Both the position numbers and the translations under genes were made by a program. The notes beneath the pieces are model-generated. The model made no database searches, was not told the origin of the DNA, and saw only the letters and a list, made by a program, of their open reading frames with translations. Below, one piece after another: positions 7,358 to 14,691 of a stretch of 32,921 bases of DNA. This DNA is from Bacillota bacterium (lineage in GTDB: Bacteria; Bacillota; Clostridia; Lachnospirales; Lachnospiraceae), in contig JAEYPA010000083.1 of NCBI GenBank assembly GCA_023411225.1, forward strand, positions 1 through 32,921. Reading direction: 5' to 3'. Numbering within the stretch: position 1 is the first letter of the stretch; each line of letters opens with the position of its first letter.

Positions 7358-8635
7358 ATGAATAATTACCATATCAATACTACATGTATCCAAGGTGGAT
7401 ATCAGCCTAAGAATGGGGAGCCTAGAGTTCTTCCCATATACCAAAGCACTACATATAAATATGATTCCAGTGAACATGTAGGCAAATTATTTGATCTTCA
7501 GGAGGATGGTTTTTTCTACACAAGATTAGCTAATCCTACTGTTGATTATGTAGAGCAGAAAATAGCAGAGTTGGAGGGTGGTGTTGGAGCTTTATGTACA
7601 TCTTCTGGCCAGGCAGCTGTTACCCTTTCTATTCTTAATATTTGTGGAGAGGGAGATCACGTTATTTCATCCAGTGCAATTTATGGTGGAACGGTTAATC
7701 TCTTTACTGTTACCTTAAAAAGACTAGGTATTGAGGTGGAGTTAGTATCTCCTGATATCACGGAAAGTGAACTGGATGGTTTGGTAAGAGAAAATACTAA
7801 ATGCATCTTTACGGAGACATTGGCTAATCCAGCATTAGTAGTTGCTGATATTGAGATGTTTTCCAATGTTGCCCATAAACATCATATTCCGCTGATTGTC
7901 GACAATACCTTCGCAACTCCTATCAATTGTCGTCCGTTTGAATTTGGTGCAGATATTGTAGTACATTCTACCTCCAAGTATATGGATGGTCATGCAGTCG
8001 CTTTAGGTGGGGTGCTTATTGATAGTGGTAACTTTGATTGGCCTGCTGACAAGTTTCCTAGCTTTAATGAGCCGGATGAATCCTATCATGGTATTATTTA
8101 TACAAAAGTAATGGGAAGAGCTGCATATATTCAGAAGGCACGCGTACAGCTTATGCGTGATCTTGGTATGACACCTTCTCCCAATAATGCATTTTTATTA
8201 AATATAGGTCTGGAAACCCTTCCTCTTAGAATGGAACGTCATTGTGAAAATGCCTTAAAAGTAGCAAAGTTCCTCGAAACAAGTGAGCAGGTTTCTTGGG
8301 TAAACTATCCTGGCTTAAAGAGTAGTCCATATTATGAGCTGGCACAGAAATATATGCCAAATGGTACCAGTGGAGTAATAAGCTTCGGCCTAAAAGGTGG
8401 AAGAGCGGCAGCTACCAAATTTATGGATTCCTTAAAACTGGCAGCTATTGTGGTTCATGTGGCAGACGCTAGGACCTCTGTACTTCATCCTGCAAGTACT
8501 ACTCACAGACAACTAAGTGATGAACAATTAGAAGAATGTGGTGTGGGGGCTGATATGATTAGAATGTCCATTGGGATTGAGTATATAGAGGATATTCTAA
8601 ATGATATTAAACAGGCTTTAGAAATAATTAAATAG
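7358..8635 (+). CDS. metY: O-acetylhomoserine sulfhydrylase (Cys/Met metabolism PLP enzyme)
   Basis: Predicted to make homocysteine from O-acetylhomoserine and sulfide, the direct sulfhydrylation route to methionine. 425 residues, typical for MetY and longer than most cystathionine gamma-synthases. The PLP lysine is K207 in HSTSKYMDGH; YTRLANPT with the cofactor Tyr/Arg, the SSGQAA turn, and VDNTFATP with the Asp that contacts PLP are all present. A tail block TSVLHPASTTHRQL with the substrate-binding Arg region is also seen. AAAGGG precedes the ATG. It follows the M16 gene closely, with no S-box, T-box or other known riboswitch in the 37-base gap. A methionine gamma-lyase activity is a less likely alternative. 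Confidence 0.88.
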   Translation: MNNYHINTTCIQGGYQPKNGEPRVLPIYQSTTYKYDSSEHVGKLFDLQEDGFFYTRLANPTVDYVEQKIAELEGGVGALCTSSGQAAVTLSILNICGEGDHVISSSAIYGGTVNLFTVTLKRLGIEVELVSPDITESELDGLVRENTKCIFTETLANPALVVADIEMFSNVAHKHHIPLIVDNTFATPINCRPFEFGADIVVHSTSKYMDGHAVALGGVLIDSGNFDWPADKFPSFNEPDESYHGIIYTKVMGRAAYIQKARVQLMRDLGMTPSPNNAFLLNIGLETLPLRMERHCENALKVAKFLETSEQVSWVNYPGLKSSPYYELAQKYMPNGTSGVISFGLKGGRAAATKFMDSLKLAAIVVHVADARTSVLHPASTTHRQLSDEQLEECGVGADMIRMSIGIEYIEDILNDIKQALEIIK

Positions 8636-8642
8636 TGCTATT

Positions 8643-8682
8643 AAGCTGTATTTGAGTCTAGTATTCAGATACAGCTTTTTAA
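8643..8682 (+). terminator. Terminator after metY
   Basis: AAGCTGTAT (8643-8651) pairs with ATACAGCTT (8669-8677), extended by TGA/TCA after one mismatch, 9-base loop, followed by TTTAATT. Confidence 0.75.
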
Positions 8683-8815
8683 TTGGAGCTTCCAACATAT
8701 ATTAATGTTCTGTCAATTGCGAAAAAAGTTCATATGTTTAAACAACAAAAGAGAAGAATAAATTCACAACATCTTCGCATACTAAATTACGACTATTTAT
8801 GAGAGAAGGCGAATT

Positions 8816-9619
8816 ATGAATCAATTAGATAATGAAGAATTGGATGTGAAGACAAAGGAATCAAATAATAACAATCCACAAGAAACCAGTACCAATAAGA
8901 ATCCGCTTCAAAAACTTTCTCCTGAAGGGGAGAAAAACAAACAAGATGCTCAGAAGACAAAAGATGATAGAATTACAGATTTTGGACAAACTACGTTGGA
9001 TAAAAATAGTAAAAAATTAAAAATCCACTTATTGACTATTATTGGTGAAATTGAAGGTCATGAATGCCTCCCACAACAGAATAAGACTACAAAGTATGAG
9101 CATGTATTGCCGCAATTAGCTTCTATTGAGGATAGTGATGAAATAGATGGTCTACTATTACTGTTAAATACTGTAGGTGGCGATGTAGAAGCTGGTTTAG
9201 CTATAGCGGAAATGATAGCATCCCTTAGTAAACCAACTGTCTCCTTAGTGCTTGGAGGAAGCCATTCCATTGGAGTTCCCCTTGCAGTTTCTACACAATA
9301 TAGCTTTATTGTACCCACTGCCACTATGATTGTTCATCCTGTAAGAATGAATGGTACTGTAATTGGTGTCACGCAAACCTATGAATACATTGAGAAAATC
9401 CAGGATAGGATCCTTTCGTTTATCGTAGATCATTCTAAAATTGAGTATGAAGAAGTCAAAAAACTAATGCTGAATACCAAACAACTAGTAAAGGATGTGG
9501 GTTCCATATTGGTAGGACGTGATGCTGTTCAACACGGCATTATAGATGAAGTTGGTGGAATCGACAAAGCTCTAAAGAAACTAAATGAGATGATTGAAGA
9601 GGACAAGAAAAGCAGATAA
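8816..9619 (+). CDS. tepA: TepA-like ClpP/crotonase-fold serine protease
   Basis: 267 residues. Residues 1 to about 65 are polar, rich in Asn, Lys, Glu and Gln, and probably disordered. From about 70 onward it has the ClpP fold: LLLLLNTVGGDVEAGLAIAE carries the GG oxyanion region, GGSHSIG supplies the likely nucleophile S151, and MIVHPVR supplies H174, a spacing close to that in ClpP. The family is named for Bacillus TepA (YmfB), first linked to protein export; its real substrates remain uncertain. No signal peptide or membrane span, so cytoplasmic. The tepA then ftsK/spoIIIE order is the same as in Bacillus and supports the call. AGAAGG precedes the start. No clear promoter was found in the 180 bases upstream. 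Confidence 0.88.
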   Translation: MNQLDNEELDVKTKESNNNNPQETSTNKNPLQKLSPEGEKNKQDAQKTKDDRITDFGQTTLDKNSKKLKIHLLTIIGEIEGHECLPQQNKTTKYEHVLPQLASIEDSDEIDGLLLLLNTVGGDVEAGLAIAEMIASLSKPTVSLVLGGSHSIGVPLAVSTQYSFIVPTATMIVHPVRMNGTVIGVTQTYEYIEKIQDRILSFIVDHSKIEYEEVKKLMLNTKQLVKDVGSILVGRDAVQHGIIDEVGGIDKALKKLNEMIEEDKKSR

Positions 9620-9656
9620 ATATCGAAAGAATGTTCGAAAAGCTCCCTTTAAACTG

Positions 9657-9685
9657 TTGCATCCTAAAAAAAATAAAGGTATAAT
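9657..9685 (+). promoter_or_regulatory. Promoter for ftsK/spoIIIE
   Basis: -35 TTGCAT (9657-9662), 17-base spacer, -10 TATAAT (9680-9685). The same hexamers and spacing are found before the hydratase gene at 17862-17890. The predicted start near 9692 falls inside the hairpin at 9688-9728. Confidence 0.55.
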
Positions 9686-9687
9686 AA

Positions 9688-9728
9688 AAATAGATTCATA
9701 ACGGAGTATTATCCGTATGAATCTATTT
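9688..9728 (+). repeat. Long inverted repeat at the predicted ftsK transcription start
   Basis: 13-bp perfect arms, AAATAGATTCATA (9688-9700) and its complement (9716-9728), continued inward by CGGA/TCCG around the loop GTATTA, with a single bulged A. It starts 3 bases after the -10. It could be the terminator of tepA, an operator, or a stabilising 5' hairpin of the ftsK message; the tail GTGTGTGC is not U-rich, which speaks against a simple terminator. Confidence 0.55.
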
Positions 9729-9766
9729 GTGTGTGCTTACCGCCAGTGTTAATCACAAAATGACAT

Positions 9767-9780
9767 CGTCATGCATGACG
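9767..9780. repeat. 14-bp perfect palindrome in the ftsK leader
   Basis: CGTCATGCATGACG, a gapless palindrome about 55 bases upstream of the ftsK start. Two copies of GTGTTAA (near 9746 and 9780) flank it. May be a protein-binding site; no known regulator motif is recognised. Confidence 0.35.
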
Positions 9781-9834
9781 TGTTAAGAATCGAGTAGGAA
9801 ACAATCATAAAGAAACAGTAAGGAGGGTTATCGG

Positions 9835-12597
9835 ATGGCTCAGAGTAGTGTTCGATCAAAAAAGAAGAGCCCGAGTCGCAGCTCATCTGGCGCTAAATCA
9901 AAAAGCAAAACATCAGCCAGAGGAAATGCTTCAACTAAATCATCAAATGCATCAAGACAAGTCCGACAATCGCCAGGAAAGTCAGGTAGAAAAAAACAAC
10001 CTAATCCATTTGTTGATGAAATTATGCTTATCGTTACCGCCGTATTCTCGATATTGCTTATACTAAGTAATTTGAATCTAGGCGGCTCATTGAGTAATAC
10101 CGTAAATAGTGTTACCTTTGGATTAATGGGATTTTTAGCATATTTATTTCCTTTTATCTTATTTTTTACAGTTGCTTTTGGTATATCTAATCGTGGAAAT
10201 AAGGTTGTAAAAAGAAAAATTATCAGTGTATATAGTATTTTTGTAGTTTTATGTAGTTTATTGCAGTTAATCGCTGATCCACAAACCAAGTTATCCAAGA
10301 TTTTAGAAGCTTATGGTGATTGCGCTAATGCTTTAAGTGGTGGTGGAATTATCGGTAGCATCATTAGCACCTCCCTTTGTCATTTTGTCGGTAAAATTGG
10401 TGCTTATGTAGTAATCATCGCTTTATTAATTATTTTATCAATGTTTATTACGGAATTTTACTTATTTACTTCCATTGGAAGAAGTAGTCATAAACGTATT
10501 CTAGAAATGAAAGAAAGACGACGGGAAGAACTAGAGTACGAAGAAGAGGACTATGATACTTATAGCGAAGAATCAGAAACACCTTTTTTAAATGTAGGTA
10601 CTAACCCAAGAAGAAAAGCAAAGACTTATACCTTCCAACGGGAACCTAGAGTTGGTAAAGCAATGAAAAAGGCTGAGGAAAAGAAAGAAAAGAAAGGTAT
10701 TATTCCAGATTTTCTTATTGAACGTGCAAGACCTTCAGAGGCTAGTACAACAGTGCCGTTTTCAAAAGAAGAAGAGGTTTATGAATCAGAACTACGTAAT
10801 AAATTTGCCAATCCTTCTTTAAAGGAAGAGGATAGTTCTCTATCTGGATTTGATGAATCCATTGAATTTAATGATGTACAAGCTCATACTGATTCTTCTG
10901 GTCTGTTTGAAGATTCCATTGATATTCCTGTTACTAATTCGTTTTCAGAGGCCAATTTAAAAACTGCAGAGAACATGCATGCTGCTGATGAATTAGAGCG
11001 TGTTAGTGTAACCTCTGGAAACAGTAGAGAAGATGGTAATTCCTTATATAATAAGGAACAGGCTGAGAAACAGGCTACTAAAGAATCACCTGTAGAAGCC
11101 TTAGACATTCATATTGAGCATGAAGTTGCCAAGAAGGAATACGTCTTTCCTCCTATTAATTTGTTAACAAGACCTAAGGGTAGTAATAAAGGTGTCTCTG
11201 ATCGTGAACTTAAAGAAACTGCCATGAAGCTACAATCCACACTGGAAAGCTTTGGTGTAAGGGTAACGATAACTAATGTCAGCTGTGGGCCTGCAGTTAC
11301 CAGGTATGAATTACAACCGGAGCAGGGAGTTAAGGTTAGTCGTATTACGAATCTGTCTGATGATATTAAGCTGAATCTAGCCGCAGCAGATGTCAGAATA
11401 GAAGCTCCTATACCAGGAAAAGCTGCTGTTGGAATTGAAGTTCCTAATAAAGTAAACAGTATGGTTACTTTTAGAGAACTGATTGAAAGTGAAGAATTTA
11501 AAAACCATCAGTCTGATATTGCATTTGCAGTTGGTAAAGATATTGGTGGACAGACTGTTGTCACAGACATTGCTAAAATGCCACATTTACTTATTGCCGG
11601 TGCAACAGGTTCTGGTAAATCTGTCTGTATTAATACATTAATAATGAGTATTTTGTACAAAGCCAATCCAGATGACGTGAAGCTTATTATGGTGGATCCT
11701 AAGGTTGTTGAATTAAGCGTATATAACGGAATTCCACATCTTCTGATACCAGTGGTTACTGACCCGAAGAAAGCCAGTGCAGCCCTTAATTGGGCAGTTG
11801 CTGAAATGACTGATCGGTATAAGAAATTTGCTGATTTGGGAGTTAGAGATATTAAAGGATATAACAAGAAGATTGCTACTGTAGGGAAAAATAGCGATGA
11901 CAATTATCAGAAGATGTCGCAAATTGTTATTATTATTGATGAGCTTGCAGATTTAATGATGGTTGCTCCAGGTGAAGTTGAAGATGCAATTTGTCGTTTG
12001 GCACAGATGGCTCGTGCTGCTGGCTTACATTTGATCATTGCAACACAGCGTCCTAGTGTAAATGTTATTACAGGTTTAATTAAAGCAAATATTCCATCCA
12101 GAATTGCTTTCTCTGTATCCTCTGCTATAGATTCCAGAACTATATTAGATAGTTCTGGGGCTGAAAAGCTGTTAGGAAAAGGAGACATGCTGTTCTTCCC
12201 TTCCGGATATCCAAAACCGGTACGTATTCAAGGTGCCTTCGTATCTGACAAAGAAGTTAGCTCAGTAGTAGAGTTCTTATCTTCTCAAAATGAATGTAAA
12301 GAAATGAATCCTGAGTTGGAAAATAAAATTACAAGTGTTAATACTGATGTTTCTTCTATTGGCAAAGATAATGAAGTAGATGAATATTTTGTAGACTGTG
12401 GTAAGTTCATTATTGAAAAAGATAAAGCAAGTATTGGGATGCTACAAAGAGTATTTAAGATTGGATTCAACCGTGCAGCTAGAATAATGGACCAGCTTTG
12501 TGAGGCAGGTGTAGTTGGCGAAGAAGAAGGCACAAAGCCACGTAAAGTATTAATGTCTATGGATGAATTTGAACAATATATCGATGAATATGTATAA
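9835..12597 (+). CDS. ftsK: FtsK/SpoIIIE DNA translocase
   Basis: Septum-anchored hexameric ATP-driven DNA pump that clears chromosomes from the closing septum, or moves DNA into the forespore. 920 residues. Residues 1-60 are basic, Ser/Lys-rich and cytoplasmic; four hydrophobic spans follow between about 62 and 215; residues about 220-440 form a charged, low-complexity linker. The motor has Walker A GATGSGKS with K595 and Walker B IIIIDELAD with D702-E703. The C-terminal gamma winged-helix domain (about 845-915, with ASIGMLQRVFKIGFNRAARI) reads polar KOPS/SRS sequences. Only one copy is in view, so FtsK and SpoIIIE roles cannot be separated. AAGGAGGG precedes the start. Preceded by tepA as in Bacillus. 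Confidence 0.96.
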   Translation: MAQSSVRSKKKSPSRSSSGAKSKSKTSARGNASTKSSNASRQVRQSPGKSGRKKQPNPFVDEIMLIVTAVFSILLILSNLNLGGSLSNTVNSVTFGLMGFLAYLFPFILFFTVAFGISNRGNKVVKRKIISVYSIFVVLCSLLQLIADPQTKLSKILEAYGDCANALSGGGIIGSIISTSLCHFVGKIGAYVVIIALLIILSMFITEFYLFTSIGRSSHKRILEMKERRREELEYEEEDYDTYSEESETPFLNVGTNPRRKAKTYTFQREPRVGKAMKKAEEKKEKKGIIPDFLIERARPSEASTTVPFSKEEEVYESELRNKFANPSLKEEDSSLSGFDESIEFNDVQAHTDSSGLFEDSIDIPVTNSFSEANLKTAENMHAADELERVSVTSGNSREDGNSLYNKEQAEKQATKESPVEALDIHIEHEVAKKEYVFPPINLLTRPKGSNKGVSDRELKETAMKLQSTLESFGVRVTITNVSCGPAVTRYELQPEQGVKVSRITNLSDDIKLNLAAADVRIEAPIPGKAAVGIEVPNKVNSMVTFRELIESEEFKNHQSDIAFAVGKDIGGQTVVTDIAKMPHLLIAGATGSGKSVCINTLIMSILYKANPDDVKLIMVDPKVVELSVYNGIPHLLIPVVTDPKKASAALNWAVAEMTDRYKKFADLGVRDIKGYNKKIATVGKNSDDNYQKMSQIVIIIDELADLMMVAPGEVEDAICRLAQMARAAGLHLIIATQRPSVNVITGLIKANIPSRIAFSVSSAIDSRTILDSSGAEKLLGKGDMLFFPSGYPKPVRIQGAFVSDKEVSSVVEFLSSQNECKEMNPELENKITSVNTDVSSIGKDNEVDEYFVDCGKFIIEKDKASIGMLQRVFKIGFNRAARIMDQLCEAGVVGEEEGTKPRKVLMSMDEFEQYIDEYV

Positions 12598-12599
12598 AA

Positions 12600-12623
12600 A
12601 GGAGTTTAACTTGCAAAACTCTT
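12600..12623 (+). other. Small hairpin after ftsK stop
   Basis: GAGTTT (12602-12607) pairs with AAACTC (12616-12621), with two more outer pairs, around the loop AACTTGCA. It is not followed by a U-tract and precedes the proper terminator by 50 bases; the 50 bases between hold nothing I recognise. Confidence 0.35.
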
Positions 12624-12639
12624 CGCCTGAGTTGGTCGT

Positions 12640-12723
12640 ATGAGCAAAATAAGACTTGCCGTGGTGATATCCTGGCTTCCTTTTTTAGGAAGCCTTTTTT
12701 ATTATAGAAATAAGAAAGCATGA
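12640..12723 (+). CDS. Possible 27-residue membrane microprotein overlapping the ftsK terminator
   Basis: ATG at 12640 opens a 27-codon frame with a basic start (MSKIR), a hydrophobic core of about 17 residues (LAVVISWLPFLGSLFYY) and a basic tail (RNKKA). Just before it, AAAGGAG followed after 6 bases by a TTG at 12611 opens a 10-codon frame whose TGA overlaps this ATG as ATGA, a coupling arrangement. The frame runs straight through the ftsK terminator hairpin, and this alone could create a hydrophobic chance peptide. Listed as a low-confidence candidate only. Confidence 0.15.
   Translation: MSKIRLAVVISWLPFLGSLFYYRNKKA
12674..12700 (+). terminator. Terminator after ftsK
   Basis: GGCTTCCT (12674-12681) pairs perfectly with AGGAAGCC (12687-12694), 5-base loop, followed by six T. 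A textbook intrinsic terminator. Confidence 0.92.
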
Positions 12724-12760
12724 TTTGCTGATAATAAATTAAGTTGCAGAAAGGAAATTT

Positions 12761-13663
12761 ATGTCCAATAAAGTATTGCACGGTTGGTTAGTGATTAACC
12801 AATTTCTAAATACAAATAAATATAGTGAACTATATCAATGGTTTAAAAAAGCTGGAGAAAGTCATGGGTTAAAATTAACAGTAAAGACCAATGCGGAGCT
12901 TCTGGTACATGATTTAGAGCGATTGAAGGAAGAAGAACAGGTGGATTTTGTTCTTTTTTGGGACAAAGATATTCGTTTGGCACAAATGCTAGAAAATCTA
13001 AACATGCCCTTATTCAATAACTCTAAAGCGATAGAAATGTGTGATGATAAAGGATATACCTACTTGCAGCTAAGGAAACATCATATTCCGGTACCTAAAA
13101 CCATTCTTGCCCCTAAAACCTACGAAAAACCGGGCTACAATAATTTGACTTTTGTAGAATCCATTGAAGAAAAGATTGGTTATCCAATAGTAGTCAAAGA
13201 ATGTTTTGGTTCTTTTGGTTGGCAAGTATATCTGGCAAATAATAAAGAGGAGTTAATTCAGCTTCTTAATAAAACTTCTCCTAAACCATTATTATTCCAG
13301 GAATGTATCTCTTCCAGTTTTGGAAGAGATGTGCGAATTCAAGTAGTAGGAGATCAAGTGGTGGCAAGTATGCTACGCTATTCTGACACAGGAGATTTTA
13401 GGGCCAATCTAACAATTGGTGGGAAGATGGAGAACTATGAACCCACACTTAAGGAACAGGAACTTGCAATTGAAAGTTGTAAGGCTCTTGATCTGGATTT
13501 TGGAGGAGTTGATCTGTTATTTGGCCCAAGTGGTTCCCCGTTAGTCTGTGAAGTAAACTCTAATGCTCATTTTAAAAATATATATGATTGTACAAACGTA
13601 AATGTAGCAGATTCTATAATTGTTTATATTCAGCAGAAACTCCTAGAAAGAAGCGAAGGCTAG
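12761..13663 (+). CDS. RimK-like ATP-grasp ligase, first of a tandem pair
   Basis: 300 residues, cytoplasmic. An N-terminal pre-ATP-grasp domain (about 1-95, ending LFNNSKAIEMCDDK) is followed by an ATP-grasp fold. PIVVKECFGSFG provides the ATP-binding Lys and glycine loop; GRDVRIQVVGDQVVASMLRY, GDFRANLTIGG and GGVDLLFG match RimK block by block; the metal-binding pair is E264 and N266 in CEVNSN. Such enzymes join a carboxylate, activated as acyl phosphate, to an amine, often adding Glu to a peptide or cofactor. The substrate here is unknown. AGAAAGGA precedes the ATG. The next ligase gene starts on the base after this stop codon, so the two are translationally coupled. Confidence 0.8.
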   Translation: MSNKVLHGWLVINQFLNTNKYSELYQWFKKAGESHGLKLTVKTNAELLVHDLERLKEEEQVDFVLFWDKDIRLAQMLENLNMPLFNNSKAIEMCDDKGYTYLQLRKHHIPVPKTILAPKTYEKPGYNNLTFVESIEEKIGYPIVVKECFGSFGWQVYLANNKEELIQLLNKTSPKPLLFQECISSSFGRDVRIQVVGDQVVASMLRYSDTGDFRANLTIGGKMENYEPTLKEQELAIESCKALDLDFGGVDLLFGPSGSPLVCEVNSNAHFKNIYDCTNVNVADSIIVYIQQKLLERSEG

Positions 13664-14533
13664 ATGAAGGGTATATTAATATATGAGAAAAGTTCGGCAA
13701 TATATAATCAAGGTGGTATTGATATCTACTTAAAGGAAGCAGAAAAATTAGGAATATCATTACGCCTGATATACTATGAGAATCTTTCTTATGGAATTCA
13801 AAATAACCTCTTTTATGTAAAGTCAGAGGGTAAATTGCTACAAGATGTTGATTTTGCAATTAATCGATGTCGTGATTATAGATTGGCTAAGCACTTAGAA
13901 TCCATGAGAATACGTGTTTTTAACAACTCTAAGGTAAATCGGATTGGCAATAACAAATGGGAGACCTGTGAGTATTTATCCAGGTTTCACATTCCAATGC
14001 CAGATACTGAGTTTGTTCCTAGTCGTAACTTAGAGAATTATCTTAAGGACTGTAAGAATGAAGTCGTGGTAAAAGCAGTTCACGGCCATGGTGGAAACCA
14101 AGTATGTTTGTTTCATCCGAATAGTGTGGATGAGATAAAACAAATTTGCATGACTATGGATAATGAAGATGTGGTAATTCAGCCATTTATACCAGGGAAA
14201 GGACAGGATCTTAGAGTATATGTCATTGGACAAGCTATTATTGGTGCAGTCCTTCGAACAGCTACTAATGGTTTTCGCTCTAATTATTCATTGGGAGGAC
14301 AGGTGACTTCATACAAACTAACTCAAAAGGTAGTAGCTCAAGTTGAAAAAATATTAAACTATTTACCTGTTGATTATGTAGGAATTGATTTTTTGGTTCA
14401 TGAGAATGGGGATTTACTTTTTAATGAGATAGAGGATATTGTTGGGGCAAGAATGTTGTATCAGTGCACTGACATTGATGTAATTAGTCTCTATATGCAA
14501 TACATCTTTAGGACTCTTAATAAACGCCATTAA
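13664..14533 (+). CDS. RimK-like ATP-grasp ligase, second of a tandem pair, with altered metal site
   Basis: 289 residues, a diverged paralogue of the preceding gene: both share a FNNSK turn before the ATP-grasp domain and the same later blocks. EVVVKAVHGHGG gives the ATP Lys and glycine loop, GQDLRVYVIGQAIIGAVLR and GFRSNYSLGGQV match RimK, and YVGIDFLV precedes the metal site. That site reads NEIED (residues 254-258): the usual E-x-N is E255-I-E257, so the Asn ligand is replaced by Glu. The enzyme may still bind metal, or may have a specialised or regulatory role in a complex with its neighbour. No precursor peptide or other partner gene is adjacent; next is fhs with its own promoter. Function not assigned. 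Confidence 0.78.
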   Translation: MKGILIYEKSSAIYNQGGIDIYLKEAEKLGISLRLIYYENLSYGIQNNLFYVKSEGKLLQDVDFAINRCRDYRLAKHLESMRIRVFNNSKVNRIGNNKWETCEYLSRFHIPMPDTEFVPSRNLENYLKDCKNEVVVKAVHGHGGNQVCLFHPNSVDEIKQICMTMDNEDVVIQPFIPGKGQDLRVYVIGQAIIGAVLRTATNGFRSNYSLGGQVTSYKLTQKVVAQVEKILNYLPVDYVGIDFLVHENGDLLFNEIEDIVGARMLYQCTDIDVISLYMQYIFRTLNKRH

Positions 14534-14600
14534 CTTTCTAATAAGAAAGAGTGCTTAATAATTAAATTAATAATTATTATAACACCTACATTTTCCAGAG

Positions 14601-14630
14601 TTGAGTTTTTTAAGAAAGTAATGCTATAAT
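14601..14630 (+). promoter_or_regulatory. Promoter for fhs
   Basis: -35 TTGAGT (14601-14606), 18-base spacer, extended -10 TGCTATAAT (TATAAT at 14625-14630). Leader of about 55 bases; no tetrahydrofolate riboswitch features are visible. The stretch 14534-14600 holds only a short CTTTCT/AGAAAG hairpin and AT-rich sequence. Confidence 0.65.
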
Positions 14631-14691
14631 GTTTCATAAGGAATAAAAGAGTTAAAATCTTTACAATTGATAAAATAGGAGGCAATTGTTC

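Noticed and set aside
8704..8760. 18-codon frame between metY and tepA
   Set aside because: No ribosome site, short, and composition typical of noncoding AT-rich DNA.
9840..10298. 152-codon open frame on the minus strand
   Set aside because: Lies wholly opposite the N-terminal part of ftsK; no ribosome site and low-complexity composition that mirrors the basic Ser/Lys-rich coding strand.
11508..11903. 131-codon open frame on the minus strand
   Set aside because: Antisense to the ftsK motor domain with its Walker motifs; shadow frame.
14534..14691. Tetrahydrofolate riboswitch before fhs
   Set aside because: The predicted leader is about 55 bases, too short and without the needed paired elements.
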